NCBI RefSeq assembly: GCF_003627215.1 | Contig: NZ_CP032677.1 | Coordinates: 4,841,501 to 4,905,500, forward strand | Length of the DNA: 64,000 nucleotides | Reading direction: 5' to 3' | Source: Pseudomonas sp. Leaf58 | GTDB taxonomy: Bacteria; Pseudomonadota; Gammaproteobacteria; Pseudomonadales; Pseudomonadaceae | Shown here: positions 40,451-49,712 of the stretch, in pieces | Numbering within the stretch: the first letter of the stretch is position 1 | Layout: each line of letters begins with the position of its first letter | Position numbers and translations under genes: made by a program | The notes under the pieces: generated by a model | Databases searched by the model: none | Told to the model about the DNA's origin: nothing | Seen by the model: the letters and a program-made list of their open reading frames with translations, nothing else

Positions 40451-41542
40451 TCAGCTGCGCAACAAGCTTTGCGAGCCGTTGCGAAACGCCAGCCAGGCCT
40501 GCTCCGGTGCCAGTGCCTGGCGTTGCCGGGCGGCCACTGCTTCGGCGCCAATCGCCGTGCAGCGCTCGATGGCCTCGGCCCAGGCACGCTCATCGGCAAC
40601 GGGCAGGTAACAACCCGTGTCCTGCAACTGCTCGCGGAACACCTCCAGGTCGCTGCACACCACCGGCACATCGGCCATCACCGCTTCCTGTAGCACCAGC
40701 CCCAGGCCTTCGGAGCGCGAAGGCACCAGCAGCCAATCGAACGCCCGGTACAACTGCTGCAGGTCGTCACGGTGGCCAATCAGGTGAACACGCCCGTCTA
40801 GGCCCAACGCGCCGATACGTTGCTGCAGCATTGTATGCAGGGGGCCTTCGCCAATGATTGCCAATTGCAGGCCCGGTTGCCGCGCAGAGGCCTTGGCAAA
40901 CGCCTCGATCAGCATCTCGAAACCTTTGCTTTCCACCAACCGCCCTACCGCGCCTAGCATCACCCCGTTTACTTGTGGCAACTGCAGGGCCTGCCTGGCC
41001 GCTTCCCGGCTCAACAATGGCTTGGCGAAGGCCAGCGGGTCCAGCGCCATGCGCAAGGTCTGCACCGGCCTGCCCAAGTCATGCTCAAGCGACGCGGCGA
41101 GCGTCTGCGAAACAGCGGCAATGCTTAGCCGCTCGGCGGGGAAATTGCGCAACAAGCGGATATCACTGGCACTCAAGCGCGTCTTGCCGTGGAACAGCAC
41201 CTTGGCGCGAACCTGCGGCAGTTGCTGCAACAACGGCAATACCAAGCGCGCAACGCCGACACCGTCGAGCAGCACAACCTCAGCTTGAGCTTCGTTCAGT
41301 GCCTTGCGCAAGCGCATGCGCAACCACGGGCGCAACAGCCGCCAGAAGTGTCGCCCTTTCAGGGCACGTGAAGGCATGTGCCACTCGCGGGTCGAACCGA
41401 GCCCACAACAAAGCCCGCTGCCTAGCAGCAACCAGTTACTGATCCGAGCATCGGTGCCTGCCTGCGACAACACCTGTCGATGCACCTTGTGGATGGACAT
41501 GTACGGCGTTCCACCCGCCCACATCATATTGACGATGTTCAT
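40451..41542 (-). CDS. glycosyltransferase family 4 (WapR-like position)
   Basis: 363 aa from ATG 41542 (MNIVNMMWAGGTP) with GGGAGAGGG upstream. GT-B fold: an N-terminal acceptor domain, then a C-terminal nucleotide-sugar domain with GVMLGAVGRLVESKGFEMLI, IGEGPLHTML and the E-x7-E motif SRSEGLGLVLQEAV. By position it matches WapR of P. aeruginosa (rhamnosyltransferase that caps the outer core), but donor and linkage cannot be read from sequence. Ends convergently, 3 bp from the kinase-like gene. Confidence 0.82.
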   Translation of the reverse strand: MNIVNMMWAGGTPYMSIHKVHRQVLSQAGTDARISNWLLLGSGLCCGLGSTREWHMPSRALKGRHFWRLLRPWLRMRLRKALNEAQAEVVLLDGVGVARLVLPLLQQLPQVRAKVLFHGKTRLSASDIRLLRNFPAERLSIAAVSQTLAASLEHDLGRPVQTLRMALDPLAFAKPLLSREAARQALQLPQVNGVMLGAVGRLVESKGFEMLIEAFAKASARQPGLQLAIIGEGPLHTMLQQRIGALGLDGRVHLIGHRDDLQQLYRAFDWLLVPSRSEGLGLVLQEAVMADVPVVCSDLEVFREQLQDTGCYLPVADERAWAEAIERCTAIGAEAVAARQRQALAPEQAWLAFRNGSQSLLRS

Positions 41543-41579
41543 GGGCCCTCTCCCGCGCATGTCAGGTGGGACAGCGACT

Positions 41580-42353
41580 TCATTGAACAAAAATGGTGAT
41601 TCCCATGCCGATCAGGGCACCCGCCACCAGCGTCAATGCCAGCTTCAAACGATCACGTTGACGACGTTTGACCTTGCGCTTCACTTCAATGGGCAAGGTC
41701 ACGTGATTACCAAAACCGGTGTGCAATACTGCATCACCCTCCAGGGTGACCGCTGTCAGATTTAACTCAGCGTAACGGCGGGAAAGCGCTTTTTCTCCAG
41801 CATAGGCGGCAAATGGCGCACAGCGCTGATAATCGCTCAAACGACGCAGGCCGGGGTTGAGCGAAAACGCCTGCCACTCGGCTTTTTCGGAAAGCAACGG
41901 GTAACAAGGCACACCGGCGATCACCTGGCGATCACCGAGATGGATGTACGGGCTGTGGATGGCCAGGTCGTGGGCATGGCTGCGCAGCCACACCTGCAAC
42001 AGGTGGGGGCTGACGTCCAGAATAGCCCGGGAGTCCTCGATGAAGCCCTGGCGATAGAAATGCCAGTCGTCCTCGCAATGGAAAATGTACGGCGTCTTGA
42101 CGTGGCTGTAGGCCAGGTCGATAGACGGCAACTGGCCGAGCTTCGGCCGGTTGACGAACACCTTGCAATGCGGCTTCCAGTGCTCTGGCACAGCGGCATG
42201 CACGGCATCATCCCCGGAGTCTTCGGTGATGAACACTTCGCGAATGGGCGCGGTGTTGTAGCGATCGAAACTCTCAAGGGTGTCTTTGAGCAGATCGAAC
42301 CGCCCACAACTGGTCACGACGAGCGTGACGTCACTCTCATTTGAAAAGCGCAC
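41580..42353 (-). CDS. family 2 glycosyltransferase with C-terminal membrane anchor
   Basis: 257 aa. The N-terminus VTLVVTSCGRFDLLKDTLESF is a GT-A nucleotide-sugar binding start; TEDSGDDAV and the metal motif HCEDDWHFY (about residue 93-101) follow. The C-terminal KLALTLVAGALIGMGITIFV (last 22 residues) is a membrane helix behind a very basic stretch (VKRKVKRRQRDRLK), so the enzyme is tail-anchored to the inner face. I do not recall a counterpart at this place in P. aeruginosa. Likely an LPS core or surface-glycan transferase. Confidence 0.8.
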   Translation of the reverse strand: MRFSNESDVTLVVTSCGRFDLLKDTLESFDRYNTAPIREVFITEDSGDDAVHAAVPEHWKPHCKVFVNRPKLGQLPSIDLAYSHVKTPYIFHCEDDWHFYRQGFIEDSRAILDVSPHLLQVWLRSHAHDLAIHSPYIHLGDRQVIAGVPCYPLLSEKAEWQAFSLNPGLRRLSDYQRCAPFAAYAGEKALSRRYAELNLTAVTLEGDAVLHTGFGNHVTLPIEVKRKVKRRQRDRLKLALTLVAGALIGMGITIFVQ

Positions 42354-42419
42354 CGGACTCCCTCCGCCTTGCGACTATCGACTTTCAGCGCCCGCTGCGC
42401 AGGCGCAAAAGTTCTTCTG

Positions 42420-43376
42420 TTATATGCCCAGCTTCAGGCGCAGGCGCTGCCACGCAGACAGCGGCGGATGGGGCCTGAGGGCCGGGCGCATGTGGTCGAC
42501 GATGCTACGTCCAACTGCGCCGAAACTGAAACGGGAAACCGCCAGATGGCGGCCGTTTTCTGCAATCTGCCGGGCCAGTTCGGGGTTTGCCCGCAAACGG
42601 CCGAGTTTTTCCTGAAGGGTCGGGATGTTGTCATAGAACACCACGTTGTGCATGTCCTGCAGGCCCAGCGCGCGGTTTTCTTCCTCGCCCTGGTCGTATG
42701 CCAGCAGCACACAACCACAGGCCATGGCTTCGAAGTTCTTGATCATGTATTCGCCCATGCCGACGTCGGCACTGACGAAGAAGCGGATACGGTTGAGCGT
42801 GTTGCAGTAGTCTTCACCCGATTTGGTACGGGTCACCACCAGATTCTCGACCCGGCCCAACTCGTCCAGCAGCGCCTTGCGGCCGCTGTAGGCCACGCTG
42901 TTGGTGCTGCCGACGAACGCCAGCTCGATGTCACGCTCGCGCCCCTGGTCACTCAGCAACTGCTCGTCGTAGCCCTTGGGCACGAATACAGCGTCGAAAC
43001 CTTCCTGGCGCAGGCGTTCGCTGACCATGTAGCCGGAACTGATCACCCGCGCCCAGGGCAGCTTGCGGTAGTGGGCACTGAACTTGCCGGTGTACTTGCA
43101 CGGGATGTAGTTCTGGTAGGCGTCATGTTCGAGGATGACCAGGTTCGGCACGCTGCGGATGAACGCCACCTGACGAATCTCCTGCTTGAAGCGCAGGAAA
43201 AACACGATGCGGTCATAGCGCTCGACTTGCACCTCGCGCTTGAAATAGCGGCGCAGGTTGCGCTGGTCTTCGCTGCTCAGCCAGCGCAGGTCGCACTCGC
43301 AGTTGGCCGCGACGCCGTCGTACAGGCGGTCGAGAATCGCCCGCTGCTCCTTCTGTACCAGAAATAGGACTTTCAT
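42420..43376 (-). CDS. ssg: glycosyltransferase, Ssg-like (cell surface sugar biosynthesis)
   Basis: 318 aa from ATG 43376 (MKVLFLVQKEQRAILDRLY), behind AAGGGAA. GT-B type of the CgeB-like group: ELAFVGSTNSVAYSGRK, FFVSADVGMGEYMIKNFEAMACGCVLLAYDQGEE (pieces around residues 205-235), then a C-terminal glycosyl_trans_1_2 end. Order and length match Ssg (PA5001) of P. aeruginosa, needed for normal LPS and phage sensitivity. Name by context and overall look, not by alignment. Confidence 0.75.
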   Translation of the reverse strand: MKVLFLVQKEQRAILDRLYDGVAANCECDLRWLSSEDQRNLRRYFKREVQVERYDRIVFFLRFKQEIRQVAFIRSVPNLVILEHDAYQNYIPCKYTGKFSAHYRKLPWARVISSGYMVSERLRQEGFDAVFVPKGYDEQLLSDQGRERDIELAFVGSTNSVAYSGRKALLDELGRVENLVVTRTKSGEDYCNTLNRIRFFVSADVGMGEYMIKNFEAMACGCVLLAYDQGEEENRALGLQDMHNVVFYDNIPTLQEKLGRLRANPELARQIAENGRHLAVSRFSFGAVGRSIVDHMRPALRPHPPLSAWQRLRLKLGI

Positions 43377-43414
43377 TGCTTTCCCTTGGGCGCTCTGCGC
43401 CATCGCGGTCAGGT

Positions 43415-44818
43415 TTACAGCTCGCGCCGCCAGAACAGCTCGTGCCGGCGCACCGCCTTGCGGAAGAACTCGTTCTCCCCGTAAGGCGACGGCCGTCGCC
43501 CGGCCAGCCAGCGTTGCAGCAACCGGCGCAGGCGGCGCTTGAACGGCGCTGGCGGCTGCAGGTCATGCATCATGCCCAAGGCCATGGCCTTGTCACGCTG
43601 GGTGGGCAGGTCCAGCACCAGGCTGCACGGGGCCCACGCCTGCGCGGCGCTCAGCTGCGGCGGCAAGGCCACACCATCACCACTGTCGCCCATCGGCCAG
43701 CGGTCGTTATCGTGCAGGTGGTTGGCGTAGCACAGCAGGGTTTGCGGCTGCCAAGCCAGGCCTTGCAGGGCTTCCAGTACTGCCGCCTGGGCGCAGATGT
43801 GGTCGGGGTGCGGATCCAGCTGCGGGTGCGGCATCACCAGCACCTCTGGCCTGGCCATTTGCAGCAGGGCACGCAGGTCAGCCAGCAGGTTTTGCCAGGT
43901 GGGGGCGCCATCCTGATCGGCTGGCAGCGGGAACGGGTTGAACTGGCGGAACGGGCGGATATCGGCCATGTCGGCTTCGCGAGACACCGCTGGCTGCCCG
44001 GGTGCCGCCTGCATGGTGGGCAACTGCAGGCAGAAGTAGCCCAGCTGCACGCAGCGCGCTTCGGGCACACCGGCCCAACGGGGTACAGCGATGCTGTCCC
44101 AGGCGCGCAGGCGGCCTTTCAGGCGTGCCGCCTCGGCCTTGCCCAGGCCCATCTGTTGATAATGTTCTGCCTCGATTTCACCAGCGGTCAGGGTGACCAC
44201 CCAGGTTTCGTCGGCCTGGCTGTACAAGCCATAAGCCGCCAGCTCGGCATCATCGGCGTGTGGTGCGATGACCATCACCCGCCGGCGTTGCAGCTCGACG
44301 CTCGGGGTTATCCACAGGCGCGGCTCGCCCAGCAGCCGGCAGTGGCGCCCACACAGGCGCAGTGTGCCAGCCTGTAGCGGCGCAGCCAGCCCGGTAAGGT
44401 TGAGGAAACGCACCCCGGCAACGCCGCGCTCGAAGGTTTGCCGGTCATGCTGATCGGCGCCTTGCAGCTCGACCCGTGGATCAAGGAAACGCCCCAACCA
44501 GCCGCTCTGCAGCCGCACTTCGAGGATCAGGGTTTCATCACCCTGCAAGGCAGCATCGGCCTTGAGCAGCCCACCACTCAGGGTGACAGGCGCCTGCTGG
44601 GTCTGTTCGCCGAAGCGATAGGCATAATCTTCACCTGGCGCGTAGAACAGGTGATCGGCAAACCAAGCCTCATGCGCTGCCCAAAGCAGCGGCAGCAACA
44701 ACAGCGGCAGCCACCACCAGGCAAACACCCCCAGGGCGACCAGCGCCACCAGGCCGGCAAGCAGGCCCAGGCGCTTGTTGCGCCGGTGGCGCTTGAGCAA
44801 CTGCTGCTTGCGGCTCAC
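43415..44818 (-). CDS. dnpA: PIG-L family de-N-acetylase with N-terminal membrane anchor
   Basis: 467 aa from GTG 44818; the GTGA overlaps the stop of the next gene upstream, fixing the start. Two close membrane segments occupy about residues 15-50 (LGLLAGLVALVALGVFAWWW). The deacetylase domain starts near residue 180 with the zinc motif APHADDAELAAYG, and later has HPQLDPHPDH, the third metal-ligand region. In P. aeruginosa the gene at this place (PA5002, dnpA) is a de-N-acetylase linked to antibiotic persistence; it presumably acts on an amino sugar of the LPS core. Name by domain plus context. Confidence 0.8.
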   Translation of the reverse strand: MSRKQQLLKRHRRNKRLGLLAGLVALVALGVFAWWWLPLLLLPLLWAAHEAWFADHLFYAPGEDYAYRFGEQTQQAPVTLSGGLLKADAALQGDETLILEVRLQSGWLGRFLDPRVELQGADQHDRQTFERGVAGVRFLNLTGLAAPLQAGTLRLCGRHCRLLGEPRLWITPSVELQRRRVMVIAPHADDAELAAYGLYSQADETWVVTLTAGEIEAEHYQQMGLGKAEAARLKGRLRAWDSIAVPRWAGVPEARCVQLGYFCLQLPTMQAAPGQPAVSREADMADIRPFRQFNPFPLPADQDGAPTWQNLLADLRALLQMARPEVLVMPHPQLDPHPDHICAQAAVLEALQGLAWQPQTLLCYANHLHDNDRWPMGDSGDGVALPPQLSAAQAWAPCSLVLDLPTQRDKAMALGMMHDLQPPAPFKRRLRRLLQRWLAGRRPSPYGENEFFRKAVRRHELFWRREL

Positions 44819-45711
44819 GCCTGGAACACCGGCACAGGGTTGCACCAACGGTCCTTGTACTCACGGTCGGCACGGCCGAACGAGAAGCGCAGGGGCTTGT
44901 TGCGGGCCCGGGCATCCTCCCAGGCAGCCTGGGTATTGAGGAAGCTCAACACGCTACCAGGGCTGAACGCTTTGGTTTCCGGGTCGACGCCGCCATTGAT
45001 GTACTCCACGCTGATCCACTCCGGCGCTTCGACGCGGTACACCAGCTGGATCGCAATGGGCTTGCCGTCCAGCAGCAGCACCGAACCGATCAACAGCTCA
45101 CGCAGGCGCTCCAGCACATCGGCCATGCGCTCGGCCCCCGTGGCTGGGAAGCCCCAGCGGCGCTGGAACAGGTCGCAGTACATGCGGGCGATTTCCTGCG
45201 CGCTGAAGTCGCTGATCGGGCGCACCACACCGCCCGCCTCTTCCAGCAAGCGCAGCTCTCGGCGCTGGTTGTAGCGGAACTTCTTCGACAGGTCTTCGGG
45301 TGCCCGAGCCATGGCCAACTGTTCCTTCTGCACCTTGAGGCCGCTAAAGCGCCCCTGGTTCAGTTCGGACAGGTAGCGCACGGTATGACGCAACGGCGCG
45401 GCAGCATCGGCCGCCGCCGGCAGGATGATCTCGGCATTGCCCAAGTCGAACAAGGCTTTCTTGCCGGCACGCTTGAGCACGTCCTTGGACAGCGCCAGGT
45501 GGCGCCCCCAGGTCGGGATGGCGGCCTTCAGCTCGCCGGCCTGATACCAGCCCAGGTAACGCACTGGGATCTGCGCCAACTCTGCCAGTTGCTCGACCAC
45601 CAGCGGATGGGTGGCGACACTGCCGCCAAAACGGGCCCACGCCGCCGCATAGGCCTTGGCGTCGATAACCTGCCAACCGCGCTCGCGGAAGGCCTGAATA
45701 CGGTTGAGCAT
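44815..45711 (-). CDS. mig-14: Mig-14-like GNAT/FemAB-type acyltransferase
   Basis: 298 aa from ATG 45711, which shares its A with the TGA of wapH (TGATG); a TTG just upstream is possible too. The protein has a FemAB/GNAT-like second half: DLSKKFRYNQRRELRLLEEAGG and MYCDLFQRRWGFPATGAER, then LLLDGKPIAIQLVYR. Mig-14 of Salmonella and P. aeruginosa (PA5003, same neighbours) promotes resistance to cationic antimicrobial peptides; its chemistry is not known. 4-bp overlap with dnpA and 1-bp with wapH point to strict translational coupling. Confidence 0.78.
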   Translation of the reverse strand: MLNRIQAFRERGWQVIDAKAYAAAWARFGGSVATHPLVVEQLAELAQIPVRYLGWYQAGELKAAIPTWGRHLALSKDVLKRAGKKALFDLGNAEIILPAAADAAAPLRHTVRYLSELNQGRFSGLKVQKEQLAMARAPEDLSKKFRYNQRRELRLLEEAGGVVRPISDFSAQEIARMYCDLFQRRWGFPATGAERMADVLERLRELLIGSVLLLDGKPIAIQLVYRVEAPEWISVEYINGGVDPETKAFSPGSVLSFLNTQAAWEDARARNKPLRFSFGRADREYKDRWCNPVPVFQA

Positions 45712-46841
45712 CAAGCCTTCCCCACCAGCGCACGCACCTGCGGCAGCAGCCAGAAGGCCTCGCGCACCGCCTGGTCGGAGAAGCGCTCACCCAGGCGTTG
45801 CAGCATATGTTCGGCACAGGCCTGGCGCTGCTGCGCGTCCAGCATCGCCATGTGCTTCAGGCCCTGTGCCAGTTGCCCGGCATCACCCAGCGGGAACAGC
45901 ACACCCACGCCCTCGACCACCTCGCGAGCACCGCCACAGGCCGTAGCCAGCACCGGCACACCGGCAACCATGGCTTCGAGCAGGACCATGCCGAACGGTT
46001 CATGATCGGAACTCAGGGCAAACACGTCGAACGCCTGGAAGTAATGGCGCGCATCTGGCACCTGGCCCAGGAAGTCCACGTGCCCGGCAATGCCCAGCTC
46101 AGCGGCCAGGGCCTTGAGTTTGGCTTCCAGGCGGCCCTTGCCGAGGATTGCCAGGCGGGCACCGGCCGGCAGCCCCGGCAGCGCTTCGGCAAAACCGCGT
46201 AACAGGGTGGCCTGGTCCTTGTCTGGGTGCAGGCGCCCGACGTTACCGACAATCCAAGCCTGGGCATCCAGGCCCAGGGCCTGGCGGGCTTCGGCGCGTG
46301 GCACCAGGGCGGCTTGCAGGGCGTCGATATCGATGCGGTTGTACAGGGTCTGGATACGTTCGACCGGCCACTGCGGCAGGCAGCGGCGCATGTCATCACG
46401 CACCGCATCCGACACGCCCAGCAAGCTCAGCCGTTTGCTGAACAGGTTGGCGAACAACCGGCGGCCTTTGCGCGCGTAGTCACCAAAGGCATGGTGCACG
46501 CCAATCACCGGCAGGCCGGTACCCAGCAGCGCCACGTAGATCGGCTTGAAGCGATGGGCAATGCAGAAGGCGAAATTGCGCTCGGCCGCAACCCGCCGCA
46601 ATGCTCGAATTGCGCCGAGCTTCAGGCCACGTACGGCCTTGGAGCTGAACTCCAGGAACAGCACCTCGTCCGACGCGCAACCGGCCGCGACCTGCGGGTC
46701 GGCGGCGCCGGTGAGGAACACTGTGGTGACCTGATAGCCACGCCCCTGAAACAGGCTGGCGTACTGACGGGCACAGTCCAGGAACGGCCCGTCATAGCCA
46801 TGGCAGAACTGCAGGATGCGCGGTTCAGAGCGGCTGGTCAT
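45711..46841 (-). CDS. wapH: LPS core glycosyltransferase family 4 (WapH-like)
   Basis: 376 aa. GT-B fold: RILQFCHGYDGPFLDCARQY at the start, then IVGNVGRLHPDKDQATLL, LAILGKGRLEAKL and the E-x7-E motif SSDHEPFGMVLLEAM. Same place as WapH (PA5004) in P. aeruginosa, an outer-core glucosyltransferase; the exact sugar here cannot be read. Its start lies inside the 3' end of the carbamoyltransferase gene (17-bp overlap), and mig-14 overlaps its end. Confidence 0.82.
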   Translation of the reverse strand: MTSRSEPRILQFCHGYDGPFLDCARQYASLFQGRGYQVTTVFLTGAADPQVAAGCASDEVLFLEFSSKAVRGLKLGAIRALRRVAAERNFAFCIAHRFKPIYVALLGTGLPVIGVHHAFGDYARKGRRLFANLFSKRLSLLGVSDAVRDDMRRCLPQWPVERIQTLYNRIDIDALQAALVPRAEARQALGLDAQAWIVGNVGRLHPDKDQATLLRGFAEALPGLPAGARLAILGKGRLEAKLKALAAELGIAGHVDFLGQVPDARHYFQAFDVFALSSDHEPFGMVLLEAMVAGVPVLATACGGAREVVEGVGVLFPLGDAGQLAQGLKHMAMLDAQQRQACAEHMLQRLGERFSDQAVREAFWLLPQVRALVGKA

Positions 46842-48582
46842 ACAGGGCCGCGCCGTCCTTCACAACCAGAATGTCTTCCATGATCAGGTACTGAAGGTCC
46901 GAGCCGAAGAACATGTTCAGGGCGTCGGTCGGCGAGCAGATCATCGGTTCACCACGGCGGTTCAGCGAGGTGTTCAGCGACACGCCGTTGCCGGTCAGGT
47001 CTTCCAGCGCCTTCATCATGTCGTAGTAGCGCGGGTTGTACTCACGCTTGAGCACCTGAGCGCGCGAAGTGCCGTCCTCGTGGACCACTTCCGGCACGCG
47101 GGTTTTCCACTCTTCAGCCACTTCGAAGGTGAAGGTCATGAACGGCGCTGGGTGGTCGACCTTGATCATCTGCGGGGCCACGGTGTCGAGCATCGACGGG
47201 CAGAAAGGTCTCCAGCGTTCGCGGAACTTGATCTGCTCGTTGATGCGGTTGGCCACGCCCGGCACGCTCGGGCAACCGATGATCGAACGGCCACCGAGGG
47301 CACGTGGGCCGAATTCCATGCGGCCCTGGAACCAGGCCACTGGGTTGCCATCAACCATGATTTTGGCGATGCGCTGCGGCATGTCGTCCAGCTTGCGCCA
47401 CTTCGGCGCGTTCGGGTGACGGGCGCAGGCAGCGATCACGTCTTCGTTGGAGTACGACGGGCCGAGGTAGACGTGCTCCATCTTCTCGACCGGCACGCCA
47501 CGGGCGTGGGAAACATAGGCAGCGGCGCCGACAGCAGTACCGGCGTCGCCAGAAGCCGGCTGCACGAACAGCTCTTTCAGGTCAGGGCGGGCGATGATCT
47601 TCTGGTTGAGCTTGACGTTCAGCGCGCAGCCGCCGGCGAAGGCCAGCTTGCCGGTTTCACGCAGGGTGTCGCCCAGATAATGGTCGATCATCTGCAGGGC
47701 GATTTTCTCGAACAGCGCCTGCATGCTGGCCGCGTAATGGATATACGGCTCGTCGGCGATGTCGCCTTCGCGCTTCGGGCCCAGCCATTCGATCAGCTTC
47801 GGCGAGAAGTAGAAGCCCTTGCCCTTCTCTTTATGGCGGCGCAGGCCGATGACGTTGGCGTATTCGGTGTTGATCACCAATTCGCCATTTTCAAAGCTGG
47901 CCAGGCGCGAGAAGTCATATTTGCTGGCGTCGCCATACGGCGCCATACCCATGACCTTGAATTCGCCGTCGAGCATCTCGAAGCCGAGGAACTCGGTGAT
48001 TGCGCCGTACAGGCCGCCCAACGAGTCCGGGTCGAAGAATTCCTTGATCTTGTGGATCTTGCCGTTTTCGCCGTAGCCAAAGAAGGTGGTGGCGTATTCG
48101 CCTTTACCGTCAATGCCAAGGATTGCGGTTTTTTCCTTGAAGCCCGAGCAGTGGTAAGCGCTGGAAGCGTGGGCCAGGTGGTGCTCGACCGGCTCGATCT
48201 TGACCTTTTTCGGGTCGAAGCCCAGTTGCTCCAGGCACCAGACGATCTTCTTGCGGTAGCGCTTGTAGCGACGGTTGCCCATCAGGATGGCGTCGAGGGC
48301 GCGGTCCGGGGCGTACCAGTAGCGCTTGGCATAGTGCCAGCGCGCCTTGCCGAACAGGCTGATCGGGGCGAACGGGATGGCTACCACGTCGACGTCGGCG
48401 GGCTTGATGCCAGCCTGCTCCAGGCAGAACTTCGCCGACTCGTAGGGCATGCGGTTCTTCGCATGCTTGTCACGCACGAAGCGCTCTTCTTCGGCGGCGG
48501 CAATCAGCTTGCCGTCAATGTACAGGGCCGCGGAAGGGTCATGGCTAAGGGCGCCGGACAGGCCAAGAATCGTCAATGCCAA
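46825..48582 (-). CDS. carbamoyltransferase (NodU/CmcH family), LPS core modification
   Basis: 585 aa, full family length. The N-terminal Kae1-like half has GLSGALSHDPSAALYIDGKL, AAEEERFVRDKH and VEHHLAHASSAYHCS (metal-binding His); the C-terminal YrdC-like half has FGPRALGGRSIIGCP and FRERWRPFCPSML. These enzymes add carbamoyl from carbamoyl phosphate to a sugar or nodulation factor. In P. aeruginosa the equivalent gene (PA5005) is held to carbamoylate heptose II of the inner core; that is the likely role here. First gene of the carbamoyltransferase-wapH-mig-14-dnpA chain. Confidence 0.87.
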   Translation of the reverse strand: MALTILGLSGALSHDPSAALYIDGKLIAAAEEERFVRDKHAKNRMPYESAKFCLEQAGIKPADVDVVAIPFAPISLFGKARWHYAKRYWYAPDRALDAILMGNRRYKRYRKKIVWCLEQLGFDPKKVKIEPVEHHLAHASSAYHCSGFKEKTAILGIDGKGEYATTFFGYGENGKIHKIKEFFDPDSLGGLYGAITEFLGFEMLDGEFKVMGMAPYGDASKYDFSRLASFENGELVINTEYANVIGLRRHKEKGKGFYFSPKLIEWLGPKREGDIADEPYIHYAASMQALFEKIALQMIDHYLGDTLRETGKLAFAGGCALNVKLNQKIIARPDLKELFVQPASGDAGTAVGAAAYVSHARGVPVEKMEHVYLGPSYSNEDVIAACARHPNAPKWRKLDDMPQRIAKIMVDGNPVAWFQGRMEFGPRALGGRSIIGCPSVPGVANRINEQIKFRERWRPFCPSMLDTVAPQMIKVDHPAPFMTFTFEVAEEWKTRVPEVVHEDGTSRAQVLKREYNPRYYDMMKALEDLTGNGVSLNTSLNRRGEPMICSPTDALNMFFGSDLQYLIMEDILVVKDGAALYDQPL

Positions 48583-48660
48583 GGGATTAGCCTCTTCATT
48601 CGGTAGAAATGCGCCAGCGGCCTGTTGGGCGGGTGGCGGCTAAAGGGCGGGATTATAACG

Positions 48661-48761
48661 CAAACCTGTAGAAGCGGGTTTACCCGCGAATCAGCCAAAT
48701 CGGGCAACTATGCCGCCTGATCCGGAGCATTCGCGGGCAAGCCCGCTCCTACAAAGGTTTG
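48661..48761. repeat. REP pair (outward-facing) between the carbamoyltransferase and rlmJ genes
   Basis: CCTGTAGAAGCGGGTTTACC (48665) pairs with GGCAAGCCCGCTCCTACA (48736-48753); the flanks CAAACCT/AGGTTTG extend the inverted repeat to 48661-48761. The 165-bp gap holds nothing else obvious. Confidence 0.85.
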
Positions 48762-48771
48762 CAGTGCCTGC

Positions 48772-49608
48772 TTACTCGGCGATCAGCCAGTCCATGCGGT
48801 AGCTGCCGGCGGTCTGCGCCAGCTCTTTGGCCAGCCATGGCAGCAGCTCCTTGAGCTCTTCCTCCAGCCCCCACGGCGGGTTGGCGATGGCCAGGCCGGA
48901 GCCATTGAGACCCTGCGGGCTGTCCTGATGGTGCACGTACAGCTCGACCCGCAACAGCTTCGGCGCGCCGGTGCTGGTCAGGTCCTGATAGAAGCGGGTC
49001 AGCGAGCGCTGGTCCTTGATCGGGTACCAGATAGCCGCCACCGTCTGGCGCATACGGCTGATCGCCTCTTTCATGGCAGTGGTGCAACGCTTGAGCTCAT
49101 CGGCCTGCTCGAACGGCGGGTCGATCAGCATGATCGCGCGTTTTTCCTGCACCGGCAGCAAGGCCCGCGGCACATGCCAACCTTCGCCCAGGTGCACGGT
49201 CACGCGAGGGTCTTTTTTCATGTTCTCTTTGAGCAGCGGCCCATCTTCGGGGTGCTTCTCGTTGAGCAGAGCGCGGTCCTGTTGGCGCATCAAACGGCGC
49301 GCCAGCTCGGGCGAACCGGGGTAGTAGCGCAGCTCGCCATCGGCGTTCAGGCGCTTGATGATGCGCAGGTAGTCGTCAGCCATGGCCGGCAGGTCATTGC
49401 GGTTCCACAGACGGGCGACACCTTCGAGGTATTCACCGGTGCGGGTTGCCTGGTCGCCCTGCAGGTCGTACAGGCCGAGCCCTGCGTGGGTATCGATGTA
49501 GGCAAACGGCTGCTCCTTGCGCGACATCAGGGCGATGAGGCGGGTCAGCACGATGTGTTTGAGAACGTCGGCGTGGTTGCCGGCGTGGAAGGCGTGACGA
49601 TAGTTCAT
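48772..49608 (-). CDS. rlmJ: 23S rRNA (adenine2030-N6)-methyltransferase
   Basis: 278 aa (E. coli 280). MNYRHAFHAGNHADVLKHIVL is the well-conserved start; the SAM and target adenine motif IMLIDPPFEQ (about residue 162-171) and VAAIWYPIKDQRSL follow. Methylates A2030 in the peptidyl transferase region. Stands alone between the LPS block and putP. Confidence 0.95.
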   Translation of the reverse strand: MNYRHAFHAGNHADVLKHIVLTRLIALMSRKEQPFAYIDTHAGLGLYDLQGDQATRTGEYLEGVARLWNRNDLPAMADDYLRIIKRLNADGELRYYPGSPELARRLMRQQDRALLNEKHPEDGPLLKENMKKDPRVTVHLGEGWHVPRALLPVQEKRAIMLIDPPFEQADELKRCTTAMKEAISRMRQTVAAIWYPIKDQRSLTRFYQDLTSTGAPKLLRVELYVHHQDSPQGLNGSGLAIANPPWGLEEELKELLPWLAKELAQTAGSYRMDWLIAE

Positions 49609-49670
49609 GGCAACTCCTGCGGGGGTGGCAAGTTTACCTTGCCTTGCAGGCGGAGTCAGGCCTGGCAGCT

Positions 49671-49702
49671 GATCGGCGGCCCGCGAAGCAGGCGCCGCCG
49701 AT
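49671..49702 (-). terminator. hairpin downstream of putP
   Basis: Stem ATCGGCGGC / GCCGCCGAT (9 bp) with a 13-nt loop, 11 bp after the putP stop. No U-run; it could be a Rho-independent terminator only weakly, or an mRNA-stabilising stem. Confidence 0.35.
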
Positions 49703-49712
49703 TCAACGGGTG

